A stretch of DNA of 64,000 nucleotides from JAVBWO01 sp036677375 (GCA_036677375.1 JAVBWO010000024.1:186001-250000); one strand, 5' to 3'; shown: positions 8,862-18,537, counted from the first letter of the stretch. The notes: generated by a model from the letters alone, not told the origin. Numbers and translations are program-made.

Positions 8862-11474
8862 TTATTGGCGGCTGATCCGAACTTCCTTGGTGGAAGCATA
8901 CCAATCCACTTTAGCATCAAATTGTTCAGAAATATAGCGCAGAGGAACCATGGTACGGTTGTCTTTGATCATGGGCGCCACATCCAGGCCGGCAGCGGCA
9001 TTGACCTTGCCGACGACCATGGTCAAGGTCTTGGCGCCATATTTGATGGTTACCGTTTTGGCGGCTTCATTCCAGTCAACCGTAGCACCCAAATAGGTAG
9101 AAACAAAACGGATGGGCACCATGGTGCGATCCTGATAGGTAAAGGGCGCCACATCCATGCGCTTTTCCACGCCGTTATACATAATGGCAGAGGAACCGAG
9201 TTTCAGGGAAAGCGCTACAGCGCCTACTGTCGTATCAGTCCCCTTCTTTACCGTCACGGTATAATTTTGCACCGAGCCGTCTGTAGCGGTCACCGCCAAA
9301 CGGATGCTGGTGGAAGTACCGGATAAAGTGATTAGGGAGGAAGCAGTATCTGATTTTAAGGTAACGCCGTCCAGCTTCATGGTTGCACCGGAATCTCTCG
9401 GCACCGCGTAAAAACGCACGCCGGTCACATTAGTGCCCACGTTAGCAATATAGCTATAAGTATAGCGGGTAAAGGAAGGGCTTAAAGTCACCAACTGCCC
9501 GCTAGAATCTTTCACAATCAGACTGGAAAGCGTGTTCTCACTGGAATCGCCGCGGTTGACTTTGACGGTATAATCGGTATAGCCGCTGTACATAGCATTG
9601 TAAACCCGGACGACAACCTTGCTGCTATCGCTGGACAGCGAGATCGAGTCGGAATAGCTGTCATCGCTTAATTTAGTGGCTTTATCTCCGACAATGAGAA
9701 ACATCAGGGATTTGCTGTTGGCCACAGAAGCTCTGACCGAGACATATTTGTGCGCATCATCCACATAAGCCGTATAACTGGTGGTATCTTCATCAAAATT
9801 CGGCGTATAATCAGCTACTGTCATACCGCTGGTGGACTTGCCTGTTTTAAGGGTCAGGGAATCCAGTGTCTTTACCGAACCGCTGGTGGCTGAGGCACGG
9901 TAAACATACACAGTATAGGTTTTATCCTCGCTGCCGTCAGGGGAAGTGACTTCAATCTTGATTTTATTGCCGCTGGAGCCGGTATCGATATCGATTCTGT
10001 CGGAAGTTGAACCGCTTGAAACGTCGTCGTTATCCACTTCGATATCACTGCCGCTTTCCGTTGCGGTGGGTGTAATGGTGATATAATCAGCTTTTTCCGG
10101 TACACAGACATAATAATCCTCTACGTCCTTATCAAAAGCCGGCATAAGGTCATAAGTGGTGCTGCCGTATTTTACCACCAGTTTTTTCAGGGTAGCCTCA
10201 TCGGAATCGCTGCTGGTGGATGAACGGCTGACCTTAAAGGTATAGGTTTTACTTTGGCCGTTGGCGGCGGTCACGATGATCTTCACCGAGGTGGTGGAGC
10301 TGGAAGAGATGGAAATATTGTCGGAGTAACTGCCGCTTGCAACAGTGCTGCCGTCCACCTTGATGGTAGAGGTGGAAGCATCCGCCGTGGGACGGAAACG
10401 CACCTTGGTGGCTGTTTTGGGAATGGTGATGTTATAGGTATAGGTGGTGCTGCGGAAGGAGGTAGACCATTTCGCGCTGCCGGAAGAGGGAGATATGCTG
10501 ACGCCGCTTAAATAATAATTACTGGAATCAGCAGTGCTGGCCCGGGTGATGGTCAAGGTATAGTCCTTGGTCGTAGTGCCGTTAGCCGCAGTTACCCTAA
10601 TCCGCAAGGTATTGGAGCCTACATTCAGAGCTAGGCTTGCGGTGCTGCTCACGGCAGTGCCGTTCCAGGTATAGGTGCGGGTAGAACTGGAATCTTCCGG
10701 GGTTGCGGTAACACTGGCGGTGCTCACGGTGTTCCCTACCGAAGCCTTATAGGATGTCTGGCTAGAAGAAAAAGTCGGTGATATACTATAACCACTTAAG
10801 GTAAGACCGTCCAGATTGGCGTTGGTGGATTCGCTGGCGGCATAACGCTCAATGATTACGCTATAAGTAGACGACAACCCCTCCGCTTCTACCTTAATGC
10901 TGAAAACATTGGGCCCGTCGACCAGAGTAACCTCTTTGCTGGTGGTACCCACCTCGCCGTCTATGGTCACAGTAGCGTTTGAGGAATCAGGCGTTACTTC
11001 AATGGTCGCTTGATTCACAGAATGGGAAATCTTTTGTGATACGGTATAGATCGTGCCACTTTTGCTAGCGGAAAAATCCTGGCCGCCAGCATTCACATTC
11101 ACGCTCTTAATATCGGCGGAAATTTTATCAAAAGTAAGAATAAACGGCTGGTCTTCCGCACCTTCGCATTTCAACACAAAGCTGATATAACTGCCGCTTA
11201 TGCTAACGCGGGTTTCACTGGTGATCTGCGTACTGCCTTGCCATAGGGTAACGCCGGTTGATGCGCCGCTGAAGGTAATATTAACCTGATTGACATCTTT
11301 GGCAATCCTTAAGGTTTCGCCTTCCCCTGGCGACACATCAAAGCTCTGGTTCTCAATACCGGTTCCTGTCACTTCAATCTTTCCGTAGTCAATGGGGTCA
11401 TCCGCCAATGCCGCGATCGAAAAAGCAAAAACCACAAAAACAGCAAGAATAAAGCATAAGGCCTTTTTTTTCAT
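8862..11474 (-). CDS. Secreted cadherin-like beta-sandwich protein with stalk domain
   Basis: An 870-residue exported protein. A signal peptide (MKKKALCFILAVFVVFAFSIAALA) ends near residue 24. The middle holds at least five tandem cadherin-like beta-sandwich repeats, each ending in a motif like KTYTVYVYRA or TTKDYTLTITRA and linked by Ser/Asp-rich stretches. The last 115 residues are a copper-amine-oxidase N-terminal-like stalk domain (RTMVPIRFVSTYLGATVDWN, then RTMVPLRYISEQFDAKVDW). No LPXTG or SLH anchor is visible. The start at 11474 follows AAAGGATG; the frame extends 22 codons upstream without a ribosome-binding site. Likely a cell-wall-associated structural or adhesive protein; the ligand is unknown. 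Confidence 0.85.
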   Translation of the reverse strand: MKKKALCFILAVFVVFAFSIAALADDPIDYGKIEVTGTGIENQSFDVSPGEGETLRIAKDVNQVNITFSGASTGVTLWQGSTQITSETRVSISGSYISFVLKCEGAEDQPFILTFDKISADIKSVNVNAGGQDFSASKSGTIYTVSQKISHSVNQATIEVTPDSSNATVTIDGEVGTTSKEVTLVDGPNVFSIKVEAEGLSSTYSVIIERYAASESTNANLDGLTLSGYSISPTFSSSQTSYKASVGNTVSTASVTATPEDSSSTRTYTWNGTAVSSTASLALNVGSNTLRIRVTAANGTTTKDYTLTITRASTADSSNYYLSGVSISPSSGSAKWSTSFRSTTYTYNITIPKTATKVRFRPTADASTSTIKVDGSTVASGSYSDNISISSSSTTSVKIIVTAANGQSKTYTFKVSRSSTSSDSDEATLKKLVVKYGSTTYDLMPAFDKDVEDYYVCVPEKADYITITPTATESGSDIEVDNDDVSSGSTSDRIDIDTGSSGNKIKIEVTSPDGSEDKTYTVYVYRASATSGSVKTLDSLTLKTGKSTSGMTVADYTPNFDEDTTSYTAYVDDAHKYVSVRASVANSKSLMFLIVGDKATKLSDDSYSDSISLSSDSSKVVVRVYNAMYSGYTDYTVKVNRGDSSENTLSSLIVKDSSGQLVTLSPSFTRYTYSYIANVGTNVTGVRFYAVPRDSGATMKLDGVTLKSDTASSLITLSGTSTSIRLAVTATDGSVQNYTVTVKKGTDTTVGAVALSLKLGSSAIMYNGVEKRMDVAPFTYQDRTMVPIRFVSTYLGATVDWNEAAKTVTIKYGAKTLTMVVGKVNAAAGLDVAPMIKDNRTMVPLRYISEQFDAKVDWYASTKEVRISRQ

Positions 11475-11682
11475 TTTTCTTTCATCCTTTCTTGATCTTA
11501 AAATTGCAAAAATTTTTATCAAATTTTCATTTGCTTTCATACAAAATTTAAAGCAATTATATCCTCATACTTTTACACAAATTAAACATACGATATAGAC
11601 AATTATATCATTATAAAGTTCCCAGTAAAATAAAAAATTTGAAAACTAACCAAATTTTTCCATGACTTACTGAAAGCAATAT

Positions 11683-11715
11683 AAAACCCGCACCGTTTTC
11701 GGTGCGGGTTTCGGT
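11683..11715 (-). terminator. Terminator after the zinc-ribbon membrane protein
   Basis: An 11-bp stem (AACCCGCACCG/CGGTGCGGGTT) with loop TTTT sits about 45 bases beyond the stop at 11759 and runs into TTTTAT on the minus strand. Confidence 0.75.
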
Positions 11716-11758
11716 ATTTTATCAATTTTATCAATGGAAAGTCACAGAAGAAAAGTGC

Positions 11759-12391
11759 TTATGCCATTTTTTGCTGGGCCAACTTGTGTTGAGATTTGTT
11801 ATATTTTTTCATATTGATGCTGATGGCGGAATAACATCTGGGACAACGGCAGATCTGCCCTGGCGCTACCATGATCTCAAGACCGCAGGAGGTGCAATGT
11901 AGTTCGACTTTATCTTTCTCTTTGGCATTTTTATCTCCAAAAACCACTTTGACCGGCAGATCTTTTAAAACAAGCTCCCCTTTTTCGGTATCGCAGGTGA
12001 CCCCGGCTAAGTAACATCTTTCCGTCAGATCTTCAAGATCAGCAACAACCTGGGCAGCGTCCTTCCCGATTGCCTGGGCAATGTCATCTAATTTTGTTTT
12101 ACCCTGAGTAAAAATGATATCGACATATTGTTTTAAAAGAGCGACCAATTTCCGCAACCGCAACGATTTACGGATCATAAAAACACCGATGACGGCCACA
12201 GCGATTAAAACGGCATAGCCGACGATGGCGCCACTTCCCACCCCCGCAGGAGCAGTATAAGCAATCAAAAGGGTCATAAACACCACAAAATAGGCGCCAA
12301 CGCCCGCTAGCATAGCCAGCTGACTGTTTACGATACCTTTGACCACCGGAGAACTGGGAATTTCAGGCTTGTTTATATTACGACGATCCAT
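11759..12391 (-). CDS. Membrane protein with PCI-like helical region and zinc ribbon
   Basis: About 210 residues. Two adjacent transmembrane helices (about residues 25-70) are followed by a helical segment with winged-helix-like spacing (LRKLVALLKQYVDIIF, then KLDDIAQAIGK...VVADLEDLTER). Near the end is a four-cysteine zinc ribbon (CTSCG and CRCPRCYS). The start at 12391 follows GGGAGAG; the open frame runs 57 codons further upstream but over low-quality sequence. The arrangement suggests a membrane-tethered protein that binds protein or nucleic acid. I do not recognise a named family. Confidence 0.65.
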   Translation of the reverse strand: MDRRNINKPEIPSSPVVKGIVNSQLAMLAGVGAYFVVFMTLLIAYTAPAGVGSGAIVGYAVLIAVAVIGVFMIRKSLRLRKLVALLKQYVDIIFTQGKTKLDDIAQAIGKDAAQVVADLEDLTERCYLAGVTCDTEKGELVLKDLPVKVVFGDKNAKEKDKVELHCTSCGLEIMVAPGQICRCPRCYSAISINMKKYNKSQHKLAQQKMA

Positions 12392-12587
12392 TTTTTCATC
12401 TCTCCCAAAATTACATTTTGTTCTATTGTATCTTGTTTTGACAAAAAGTGCAACTACTTGCTTAGAATATTCTGAAACATCCTGATTACTATTGATTTTA
12501 TGATCTTTTTGATTTTTCTGGATCATGACATCTTGCTCGTTTGCCGCTGAAATGCCATACACAAACGAACGCCTTTCGCGATGAAAG

Positions 12588-13319
12588 TTAATTCATCTCA
12601 AAGTCTTTCTCCGTAAGGTTCGGATAAATAGCCGCAAGGGGCGAAAGGTCGGTGACGGGACAGTTTTCCAATTTCAGCACTTTTAACTGTGTCAGGCCTG
12701 TAAGTGGCGATACATCTGCAACTTGTGTATTTGCGATAGAAAGTGTCTGTAACTCTTTCATATCCGATAGCATGCTCAGGTCACTGATAGTTGACCATTC
12801 TATAAATAATGTATGCAAGAGCGTAAGGTTTTTTAAGGGACTGTAATCGGTTGCCTGACAATTGAATAGGGATAGCCCCCTCAGCTCTTTTAAGCCGGAA
12901 AGCGGCGTAATATCGCTGATGTTGTTGCCGCCCAAGCCAAGCCCTCTCAACTTCGTCAAACCGGCCAGGGGGCTGACATCGGTGATTGCGTGGAATTGCA
13001 ATTGCAATTGATCGAGGTTTATAAAATATTTCAGTGCGGAAATGTCTTTTATCCGCATTTCTTCAGGCGACTGCCACTCGATGTCAAGGTCAAGCACTTT
13101 CACCGCTGCCGCTTCCGCAACGGTGATATCCCCTTCCGGTTTATCCATAGCTTCGCGCACCATGCGTTCAAGTACAGGATCGGTAAAAACAACAATATCT
13201 TCGGCGGATTCGGATGTTGTCTCAGGATTTACATTTTCCGCGGCAGGAACTCCGCATGCCGCCAAAGAAAACAGCAGCGCTAACCCTAAAATAGAAATGA
13301 GTGCGAGGGGTTTTTTCAT
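12588..13319 (-). CDS. Leucine-rich-repeat lipoprotein
   Basis: 243 residues. A lipoprotein signal peptide with lipobox SLAACG puts the lipidated cysteine near residue 23. The mature part contains about six 22-residue internalin-type repeats (pattern LxxLxxLxLxxNxIxDIxPLxGL), covering residues 80 to the C-terminus. The start at 13319 follows AGGAGG. It is likely a surface-exposed binding protein; it lacks a catalytic domain. Confidence 0.8.
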   Translation of the reverse strand: MKKPLALISILGLALLFSLAACGVPAAENVNPETTSESAEDIVVFTDPVLERMVREAMDKPEGDITVAEAAAVKVLDLDIEWQSPEEMRIKDISALKYFINLDQLQLQFHAITDVSPLAGLTKLRGLGLGGNNISDITPLSGLKELRGLSLFNCQATDYSPLKNLTLLHTLFIEWSTISDLSMLSDMKELQTLSIANTQVADVSPLTGLTQLKVLKLENCPVTDLSPLAAIYPNLTEKDFEMN

Positions 13320-13540
13320 ATTTGTTCGCCTCCTATTGATATTCATGAATTGATTTCTGCAAATATATTACCATATCATTCCAGACAATTTCAATTATAT
13401 TAAACGAGGTTCTGTCATGAAGATGCAAACTTCGTCATACAAACAGAAAAAGCTGCGTATAAATTCAAAACCCGCTACGCAACTTTTATTCTTATTAAGA
13501 TATTGATTAAATACAAAATGATATAAGCGGCCAAAGGGAT

Positions 13541-14356
13541 CTATTCTTCCAGGAATTGCAGCAATTCTTTATTGAATTTTTCAAGCTGATCATAAAACAG
13601 AAAATGACCGCAGGACTCAAACGGTACAAGCTTCGCATTTGGAATGGCGTTTTTCTGCGCAATTGCCAAGGGGTATCGGCATACCTTGTCGTTGAGACCA
13701 TGAAGAATCAGAGTCGGCACCTGAATGGTTTCCAAATCCTTAAATAGGCCCTCTTCATCCAGCCATGTATTGGCAATTGCCGCGGTAGCCCAGCTTGAAG
13801 CCTGAAGACCCAATTGAAAAATCCAATGGGAAAGTTCAGGGGTAACATAATTATGGAAGATCATGTTGCCAAAGTTTCGGAGCATATTGGGGCGGTCATT
13901 GTATGTACCTTCTATAATGTCCAACACCGCCTGCTTCGGTAAGCCATATGGGAAATAAGGGCGCTGGATCAAACTGGGGGCTGCCGCCGCGAAAAGAGCG
14001 AGTTTGGATACACCGTGGCCCTGGTGCCTTGCCATGTAACGAACCGCGATGCCTCCGCCTGTCGAATGCCCGCCGAGTGTAATGTCATTTAATTGCAGCG
14101 CGTCCACGACGCCGCGGACATCATCAGACAACCGGTTGTAGTCATAGCCGTCCCAGGGCCTGGCCGAATGGCCAAAGCCCCTGATATCGATGCCAATGCA
14201 TCGGTACCCCTGTTTGGGCAGTTGATTGTACTGGTACTCAAAAAGGTTATGGTTTCCGGGCCAGCCGTGGATAAACAGAATAGTCTTGCTGCTTGTCGAA
14301 TTGATATCCTCCACATAAATATATACATTCGGTTCCACCTTTACATAATATCCCAC
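13541..14356 (-). CDS. Alpha/beta hydrolase
   Basis: A 271-residue single-domain alpha/beta hydrolase similar to non-heme chloroperoxidase/esterase-type enzymes. It shows the oxyanion-hole motif HGWPGN, the nucleophile elbow GGHSTGGG (Ser), an aspartate in LHGLNDKVC and the terminal histidine in SCGHFLFY. The GTG start at 14356 is well placed behind GGAGG. Substrate unknown. Confidence 0.82.
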   Translation of the reverse strand: MGYYVKVEPNVYIYVEDINSTSSKTILFIHGWPGNHNLFEYQYNQLPKQGYRCIGIDIRGFGHSARPWDGYDYNRLSDDVRGVVDALQLNDITLGGHSTGGGIAVRYMARHQGHGVSKLALFAAAAPSLIQRPYFPYGLPKQAVLDIIEGTYNDRPNMLRNFGNMIFHNYVTPELSHWIFQLGLQASSWATAAIANTWLDEEGLFKDLETIQVPTLILHGLNDKVCRYPLAIAQKNAIPNAKLVPFESCGHFLFYDQLEKFNKELLQFLEE

Positions 14357-14599
14357 GTCAATACCTCCACTTATTTAGTGATTCATATAGAATACTCATC
14401 ATGGAGCAAGAAAATGACGGGCTCTACAAAATTATAAATTTTTAAGTTTTGTACCCTTTTCGTGCCTATGCCCTCTCTGAAACATAAAAAACCAAGTTTC
14501 AAGTTGGAATTGGATAAAGCAGTAGTTGCATAAACTAATTTCAGTTTAAGTTATATTCGGGAGTTAGCCAGATGCCAATATTGTAAGGAGGTATTTCAT

Positions 14600-15877
14600 T
14601 TGCAAATATTAAAAATTGGCAGCAGAGGTGCCGATGTGGAATTGTTGCAGTTGGCACTTTTAAGAATTGGATACTATGATGGACCGTTAGATGGGATCTT
14701 TGGTTCAAATACGCAACAATCCATTCTTCGGTTTCAGCGAAATTACGGACTAAATACAGATGGAATCGTGGGGGCAAATACATGGAACAGCCTGCTTCCG
14801 TATATACGGGGATACTTTATCAGACAGGTCCGTCCTGGCGATAGCTTTTGGTCTTTAGCCAATACATATGGCACAACCGTCCGCGCGATCTCTACCGCCA
14901 ATCCCGCCCTCAATGCCCAGTCGCTTATGATAGGGCAAAATCTGATCATACCCTTTGGATTTTCTGTTGTGCCGACAAATATTCGCTATACCTCCCATTT
15001 GACAATTTATGTAATAGAGGGGTTAAAGGCCCGCTATCCATTTATTAGAACCGGCACGATGGGCAAAAGCGTCATGGGTAAAAATATTGATATGGTTGCA
15101 ATCGGTTCCGGAGCTACCGAAGTATCCTATAATGCGTCCCATCATGCCAACGAATGGATCACAACGCCATTACTGCTGAAATATTTGGAAGACTATGCTT
15201 TGGAATATTCCCGCGGCGGCAGCATTTACGGGATACCGGCCGCATCGCTGTATCAAAAAGCTACCCTATATTTGGTTCCTCTTGTCAATCCGGATGGTTT
15301 GGATTTGGTGACAGGAGTGTTAAACAGCGGCACATATTATAGCAATGCTCGCAGATATGCGAATAATTACCCGTCGATTCCCTTTCCGGACGGTTGGAAG
15401 GCCAATATCAGCGGCATAGATTTAAACTTACAATATCCCGCGCAATGGGAAGAAGCCCGGGAAATTAAATTTGCACAAGGGTTTACTTCCCCCGCCCCGC
15501 GGGACTATGTCGGCCCGGCGCCGCTGGTAGCGCCGGAAAGCAGAGCGATGTATGATTTTACGCTGAATCATGACTTTTCACTTATTTTGGCCTATCACAC
15601 ACAAGGAGAAGTGATCTACTGGAAATATCTGAATTATAACCCTGTAAATTCCTATGAGATTGCGCAAAAAATGGCGGCTTCTAGCGGGTATGCCATTTCA
15701 GAAACCCCCTATCAATCCGCCTACGCGGGCTATAAAGATTGGTTTATCCAACAATACAATCGTCCGGGATATACCATTGAGGCTGGCTCCGGCGTCAATC
15801 CGCTGCCTATGTCTCAATTCAACGAGATCTACCGTGATAACTTCGGCATTTTAACGTTAGGGATAACCGAATCTTAA
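14600..15877 (+). CDS. M14-family peptidoglycan gamma-D-glutamyl endopeptidase
   Basis: 425 residues in three parts: an N-terminal peptidoglycan-binding domain (about 1-70, LQLALLRIGYYDGPLDGIFG), a LysM domain (about 75-120, RPGDSFWSLANTYGT), and a zinc carboxypeptidase domain (about 130-425). Zinc ligands are in NASHHANEW (His and Glu) and AYHTQGE (His); the catalytic Glu is in YTIEAGSG. This architecture matches enzymes that cut between gamma-D-Glu and the diamino acid of the stem peptide. TTG start behind AAGGAGG. No signal peptide is present, as in the spore-associated Bacillus sphaericus enzyme, so a sporulation role is possible (inference). Confidence 0.88.
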   Translation: MQILKIGSRGADVELLQLALLRIGYYDGPLDGIFGSNTQQSILRFQRNYGLNTDGIVGANTWNSLLPYIRGYFIRQVRPGDSFWSLANTYGTTVRAISTANPALNAQSLMIGQNLIIPFGFSVVPTNIRYTSHLTIYVIEGLKARYPFIRTGTMGKSVMGKNIDMVAIGSGATEVSYNASHHANEWITTPLLLKYLEDYALEYSRGGSIYGIPAASLYQKATLYLVPLVNPDGLDLVTGVLNSGTYYSNARRYANNYPSIPFPDGWKANISGIDLNLQYPAQWEEAREIKFAQGFTSPAPRDYVGPAPLVAPESRAMYDFTLNHDFSLILAYHTQGEVIYWKYLNYNPVNSYEIAQKMAASSGYAISETPYQSAYAGYKDWFIQQYNRPGYTIEAGSGVNPLPMSQFNEIYRDNFGILTLGITES

Positions 15878-15963
15878 ACACCAACGTCATACGGAATGCC
15901 ATGATCCGGCATAAGAGTGATCAAATACAAACGAAAAAAGCCCGACTCCGACTCCAAAGAAAA

Positions 15964-16007
15964 TAAAAAAGCAACATGCAGGTTCAAATCCTTGCATGTT
16001 GCTTTTT
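15964..16007. terminator. Bidirectional terminator between convergent genes
   Basis: A 10-bp perfect stem (GCAACATGCA/TGCATGTTGC) flanked by A-runs on one side and T-runs on the other lies between the M14 peptidase gene and the convergent AraC-type gene. Confidence 0.85.
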
Positions 16008-16063
16008 CGTTATGTCATTTGCTCAATTTAGATGCAGGTTCCGATTGTGCTCATATAGTTTTG

Positions 16064-16921
16064 TTACTTCTTTTTGACGGGAATCCATATCTCACTATAG
16101 TATTTTTCATCCTGTAATCCCTTTGAATACTCAGCAGGATCACTGTACATTTCAATATTGTAGCCCGCCGCAATCTCATAGTCTTTGCTGTTTGGCAGCC
16201 ATTCCGAAAAAATCTTTTCGTTCACATCCTGTAAGGACTGGGGCATTCCGCCTCTGCAGGCAAAAACAGCCCAGGTGTATGCGGGAATAACCTTTGTGAC
16301 AAAGCCTTCCTGTATTTCTGCGCCCGGATTGTAATTGTCTGCAATCAGATATTCAAATTCATCCGATCCCATACTTTCGTCAATGCTGATCCCATACATT
16401 CCGCATACGACTTTCTCTTTTCCCGACTGATGAAGCTCCAACCAAAACTTTGGGATTTCTGTTTTTGCACTTTCATACTTGAATATCTTAGACGCTCCCA
16501 TAACAGTAAATGGATCTTTTTCAATAATTTTGTAATCCATAACGTAACCGCCTTCCAATGTAAATTTGATTTTCAGCGGAGCAAAGGACTTCATCATAGC
16601 TCCGTCTTTTCTAACAGCAGTTGGTGTGACGCCATGAAAACGGGTAAACGCTTTGGTGAAACTGTCCGGTGAGTCGTAACCATATTCCAACGCAATATCA
16701 ATAATTTTTTTATCGGTGGAAATAAGCTCACTGCCGGCAAGAGTAAGCCTGCGTTCCCGGATATATTCTCCGACCGTAAAACCGCAAAGCATTGCAAATC
16801 CTTTTTGGAAATAGAAAGGTGATACTGCTACTTGCTTTGCAATTTTTTTAATTGATAATTCTTCGGTGATATTATCTTCAATATAGCTGACAGCCTCGCC
16901 GATGCATTCAACCCAGCCCAT
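16064..16921 (-). CDS. AraC-family regulator with GyrI-like effector domain
   Basis: 285 residues. The N-terminal 100 residues hold two helix-turn-helix motifs of the AraC/XylS type (LSIKKIAKQVAVSPFYFQKGF and the conserved IIDIALEYGYDSPDSFTKAF). The C-terminal 150 residues are a GyrI-like/SOUL-type ligand-binding domain (VMDYKIIEKDPFTVMGASK), as in Rob and BmrR relatives that respond to small lipophilic compounds. The ATG at 16921 lies behind AAGGAGGTGA. Target genes are not evident nearby. Confidence 0.87.
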   Translation of the reverse strand: MGWVECIGEAVSYIEDNITEELSIKKIAKQVAVSPFYFQKGFAMLCGFTVGEYIRERRLTLAGSELISTDKKIIDIALEYGYDSPDSFTKAFTRFHGVTPTAVRKDGAMMKSFAPLKIKFTLEGGYVMDYKIIEKDPFTVMGASKIFKYESAKTEIPKFWLELHQSGKEKVVCGMYGISIDESMGSDEFEYLIADNYNPGAEIQEGFVTKVIPAYTWAVFACRGGMPQSLQDVNEKIFSEWLPNSKDYEIAAGYNIEMYSDPAEYSKGLQDEKYYSEIWIPVKKK

Positions 16922-17042
16922 GCACGTCACCTCCTTGCCTATGTTTATATCGTATTACTTTCAAAACGGTTATTCCCGACTTTTTGTGTTATCTTTTGTC
17001 CGCAGATTATATAAATAATCTGACCTCAGTGTAACATAAAAA

Positions 17043-17081
17043 TAAAAGAATTCGAACCGTAACGGTTCAAATCCTTTTATT
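17043..17081 (-). terminator. Terminator after the GNAT gene
   Basis: An imperfect stem centred on GAACCGTAACGGTTC is flanked by A/T runs (TTTTATTTTTATG on the minus strand). It lies between the acetyltransferase gene and the AraC-type gene, so the two are probably transcribed separately. Confidence 0.65.
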
Positions 17082-17151
17082 AGCTTTAATAATTGTGTCA
17101 TTAGTACAAAATAGATGCAGGGAAAATGCTCATTATCCCACATAAAATAAC

Positions 17152-17595
17152 TTATGATAATTTCATGTACAAAATAGGATACGGCATGCCTTGCTCGTCT
17201 ACTTCAGTTCTTCTATAAACTTCAAATCCCATATGTTCATAAAATCCTTTTGCTTGTGGGTTTTGTTCGTTAACTCCCAGCTTATTAATAGAATATTCCT
17301 TAATACCATACTCAACTAATTTTCTGCCCAAACCATGCCCACGTTCTTTGGGATCAATAAACAACATTTCAAGTTTTTGTTCATCTATTCCCATAAATGC
17401 AACCGGAACACCACTCTGATTTTCTGCAACAATCAAATGAGGAATCCCCGCTAAAGCCTGCGGAACATATTTTTCAATATTGTCAATCTCCAAATCGGAC
17501 AAAAACAAATGTGTTTCTTTCACCGAAGCTTTCCACACCTTTACAAGTTGTTCTATCAGCATGGAATTTCGGTCTTTTACATTAATAATTTTCAT
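17152..17595 (-). CDS. GNAT-family N-acetyltransferase
   Basis: 147 residues with the acetyl-CoA binding loop RGHGLGRKLVEYG and the typical C-terminal strand GFYEHMGFEVYRR. It resembles small single-domain acetyltransferases; the acceptor substrate is unknown. It is the last chromosomal gene before the integrated element. Confidence 0.85.
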   Translation of the reverse strand: MKIINVKDRNSMLIEQLVKVWKASVKETHLFLSDLEIDNIEKYVPQALAGIPHLIVAENQSGVPVAFMGIDEQKLEMLFIDPKERGHGLGRKLVEYGIKEYSINKLGVNEQNPQAKGFYEHMGFEVYRRTEVDEQGMPYPILYMKLS

Positions 17596-17644
17596 TTTAA
17601 TTCTCTTTCTTGTTATATAAATAATCTCACTTGCATCATAGCAT

Positions 17645-17692
17645 AAAAAATCAGGTTATAAAAGACACAAAATGCATCTTTTATAACCTGAT
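17645..17692 (-). terminator. Native tRNA-Arg terminator, now separated from its gene
   Basis: A perfect 16-bp stem (17650-17665 with 17677-17692) followed on the minus strand by a T-run. It sits 5 bases beyond attL, exactly where a terminator for tRNA-Arg would lie if the element were absent. Integration has moved the tRNA gene 36.9 kb away, leaving this terminator behind the truncated repeat. Confidence 0.8.
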
Positions 17693-17697
17693 AATCG

Positions 17698-17743
17698 TGG
17701 TACGCCTGACACGATTCGAACGTGCGACCCACGGATTAGAAGT
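17698..17743. other. attL (46-bp copy of the tRNA-Arg 3' part)
   Basis: Identical over 46 bases to 54569-54614, which is the 3' part of tRNA-Arg including the CCA, T-arm and part of the anticodon arm. This copy diverges right after AGAAGT, so it is not a functional tRNA. It marks the left end of the integrated element. Confidence 0.95.
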
Positions 17744-17837
17744 TTGCCTATTCCCTTAATTTGCCCTTTTCTGTTTTAATCTAAAACGCGGTTAACTGTT
17801 GTTTTGTTAAAATATCCTTTATTGTCATGCATTGTTA

Positions 17838-17878
17838 TTGGTCAATTTTACTATCAATAATGACCAAATAATGACCAA
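17838..17878. promoter_or_regulatory. Putative integrase arm-type sites (left)
   Basis: Copies of TGACCAA occur at 17861 and 17872 (11-base spacing) with an inverted copy (TTGGTCA) at 17838, 95-135 bases inside attL. The same heptamer recurs inside attR, which suggests arm-binding sites for the element's tyrosine recombinase. The stretch 17744-18104 holds no gene. Confidence 0.55.
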
Positions 17879-18104
17879 GAATACTGGCTTCTTACTGAGC
17901 AAATATCAATGTTTTTATAAAAACCAAACTAAAAATTTTCATCTATTCATAATATAACATAGGGATATTAACATTCTCGCTCAATAGTGGGGAAAGGGAA
18001 AGCATGTCTACAAGCCTCTACTCTTGCTTTAGTAAGCTGTTTTATTTGGGAATGTTGTATTATTACCATTGAGAGAAGAGTTCGCTATATAAAGAGCTTA
18101 TTAA

Positions 18105-18452
18105 TTAGTATTCTATAATCGTAATTCCATTCTCATCCAGATAGTTAGTCCCCCAATCATACATCGATTTCAGGATGGGGAAGAGGCTCTGTCCGAAATC
18201 AGTAAGAGTATACTCCACCTTTGGCGGAACTTCCGGATAGACAAATCGTGTAATTAGTTTGCCATTTTCCAATTCTCGGAGTTGTTGTGCCAGCATTTTC
18301 GGAGTAGCATCAGGGATAAAACGTGATAATTCGTTAAAACGCAACACTTTATTTTCATTTAAATACCACAATACTAAAGACTTATATTTGCCACCTATTA
18401 AATCCAATGTAGCTTCTACCGGACAATGGTAGTGTTCTGGCTTTCGTTTCAT
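18105..18452 (-). CDS. HxlR-family transcriptional regulator
   Basis: 115 residues forming a single winged helix-turn-helix of the HxlR/YodB type. The conserved N-terminal cysteine (HYHCPVEATLDLIGGKYK) is the residue that senses quinones, aldehydes or other electrophiles in characterised relatives. The ATG at 18452 follows a GGGGGG ribosome-binding stretch. It is divergent from the flavin oxidoreductase gene and probably represses it. Confidence 0.9.
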   Translation of the reverse strand: MKRKPEHYHCPVEATLDLIGGKYKSLVLWYLNENKVLRFNELSRFIPDATPKMLAQQLRELENGKLITRFVYPEVPPKVEYTLTDFGQSLFPILKSMYDWGTNYLDENGITIIEY

Positions 18453-18478
18453 TAGATAACCCCCCAATAATACCCTTT

Positions 18479-18537
18479 TTGTAAGTATATTACAAAAAAG
18501 TGCGTTCTTGCAAGTGTTTGCAAAGTCATAATATAAT
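18479..18537 (+). promoter_or_regulatory. Divergent promoter/operator for the HxlR-flavoenzyme pair
   Basis: A perfect palindrome TTGTAA-N5-TTACAA (18479-18495) fits an HxlR dimer site. Next to it is a sigma-A-like promoter reading right: TTGCAA at 18508, an 18-base spacer, and TATAAT at 18532. A second TTGCAA lies within the spacer. The palindrome next to the promoter is consistent with repression of the flavoenzyme. Confidence 0.65.
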
